Part shown: positions 63,188 through 64,000 of the stretch, piece by piece
Layout: each line of letters opens with the position of its first letter
How positions within the stretch are numbered: the stretch's first letter is position 1
DNA from: SB25 sp050180705
GTDB taxonomy: Bacteria > Bacteroidota > Bacteroidia > Bacteroidales > Tenuifilaceae
DNA length: 64,000 bases
Assembly: GCA_050180705.1 (NCBI GenBank)
Contig: JBFXDX010000004.1
Span: 62,001 to 126,000 of the forward strand
Reading direction: 5' to 3'
Translations under genes and position numbers: made by a program
The notes under the pieces: model-generated
Databases searched by the model: none
What the model saw: the letters and a program-made list of their open reading frames with translations, nothing else
Told to the model about the DNA's origin: nothing

Positions 63188-63691
63188 TTACATAACATCA
63201 AGTGACTTTGCATGAATACCTGAAATTTCAGCCATTTCGAGAGTTGTAAATAGATTAATAATATCTACAATCATTATCATACGCTCATCAACCTTTGTAA
63301 TACCTTTAATCATTGAAGATTTAAACATTTCTCCAATCATTGGTGGTGATTCAATTTGAGAATCATCTATCAGTAATACCTCACTAACCTCATCTACTAA
63401 TAATCCAACATGATCAATATCTTCGTTCAGTTTAATATCCATCACTATAATGCAGGTTTTCTTGGTATTCTCGATTTCTTGCAATCCAAATTTTACGCGG
63501 GAGTCAATTACTGGAAGAATCATTCCTCGTAGATTGATAATTCCTTTCATGTAGGACGGAGTGTTTGGCACTTTAGTAATTCTCGGCAATTCAATTATAT
63601 TCAGAACTACACTCACATGCGTTGCAAACATCTCATCGCCTATTCTAAAGGTTAAGTATGAGATTATTTTTTCGTCAGTTTCTCGTTCCAT
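63188..63691 (-). CDS. cheW: CheW chemotaxis coupling protein
   Basis: This 167-residue adaptor has the CheW fold: ISYLTFRIGDEMFATHVSVVLNIIE, YMKGIINLRGMILPVIDSRVKFGL and VGLLVDEVSEVLLID. It links chemoreceptors to the CheA kinase. It is the first gene of the cheW-mcp unit. A perfect 16-bp palindrome lies just upstream of its start. Confidence 0.95.
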   Translation of the reverse strand: MERETDEKIISYLTFRIGDEMFATHVSVVLNIIELPRITKVPNTPSYMKGIINLRGMILPVIDSRVKFGLQEIENTKKTCIIVMDIKLNEDIDHVGLLVDEVSEVLLIDDSQIESPPMIGEMFKSSMIKGITKVDERMIMIVDIINLFTTLEMAEISGIHAKSLDVM

Positions 63692-64000
63692 AAACTTAAA
63701 TTTTTATTTTGAAAAGAATTCGAATTCTTGCACCGGCTGCATTTATAGTAAAATTACAATGGGTCTTAAAGTTATTCTAGAGTATTAGTACTTGTTTTAA
63801 ACAATCAGGTAAAAACACGTCTCGCAAATCAGCATATTGCATTGATTGTTAACGAAATAACAACATAAAAAATTCAAATTAGGGTGTTGTTACTTTTTGC
63901 ACAGACGGGGTGTTGAGTATTTTCCGAAAATCAGTCGTTTGAACCAACTTCGAGCATTACAAAAGAATAGATTATATCTACCACATATTTTTGTACAAAA
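63692..64000. promoter_or_regulatory. Upstream region of cheW, to the window edge
   Basis: No gene is seen in these 309 bp. A perfect 16-bp palindrome AAGAATTCGAATTCTT (63714-63729) starts 23 bp before the cheW start codon and could be an operator. GGGTGTTG occurs twice as a direct repeat (63882-63889 and 63908-63915), of unknown meaning. Confidence 0.4.

Noticed and set aside
63882..63915. Two GGGTGTTG direct repeats considered as an insertion sequence end
   Set aside because: No matching inverted end or transposase is inside the window, and the element would run past the right edge, so it cannot be supported.

Overview
The window looks like a chromosomal stretch of a Bacteroidota bacterium, probably in or near the Bacteroidales/Marinilabiliales. 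Base composition is AT-rich. The features that point there are Bacteroidota-type promoters (TTTG, 19-20 bp, TAnnTTTG), a protein with a type IX secretion sorting tail, many LytTR regulators and very large hybrid histidine kinases, an ISAon1-family insertion sequence, and families such as DUF4294, DUF3109 and DUF5362. Most genes have no good Shine-Dalgarno sequence, also typical of the phylum. Lineage and function were read from the sequence only; no database search was run.

Layout. 1-7.2 kb: end of a sugar transferase, thpR, elbB, a DUF4294 protein, then a gpmI-DUF3109-dipeptidase run and a lipoprotein. 7.3-11.9 kb: tRNA-Phe, an M16 protease with an O-methyltransferase, then a B12-binding (CarH/LitR-like) MerR regulator, an ECF sigma factor and a DUF2378-like gene. 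11.9-13.35 kb: a complete insertion sequence with an 8-bp target duplication and a nonsense-mutated transposase. 13.4-16.1 kb: tRNA-Leu and tRNA-Gly, then wecB and a glycosyltransferase. 16.2-20.6 kb: carbonic anhydrase and the three subunits of a biotin-dependent acyl-CoA carboxylase in one run. 20.8-23.3 kb: a LytTR/LytS-type two-component pair next to a very short MotA/ExbB-like membrane protein. 23.4-30.4 kb: secreted proteins, a ferredoxin, a divergent HxlR/DJ-1 pair, and a secreted nuclease carrying tail-fibre-like repeats. 30.7-35.9 kb: a TPR histidine kinase with a LytTR regulator, and an orphan 483-residue protein. 35.9-44.1 kb: M1 and M16 peptidases, CorA, RDD protein, ogt. 44.1-60.7 kb: two giant PAS hybrid kinases flanking gltX, cysE-cysM, two radical SAM enzymes and a NYN/cold-shock protein. 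60.9-63.7 kb: SpoIIAA-like protein, chemoreceptor and CheW.

The most interesting item is the 50.27-50.42 kb leader in front of cysE-cysM. A 28-codon ORF carrying five cysteine codons within six positions is followed by an intrinsic terminator. A segment at the 3' part of the ORF can pair with the whole 5' arm of that terminator. This has the complete logic of a ribosome-mediated cysteine attenuator. Other points worth following are the CarH-like protein that keeps the W-x9-EH motif but has Gln where Thermus CarH has His132, an identical 12-bp palindrome in front of two unrelated transcription units, a nine-G tract inside a response regulator gene, and the nuclease/tail-fibre-repeat fusion.
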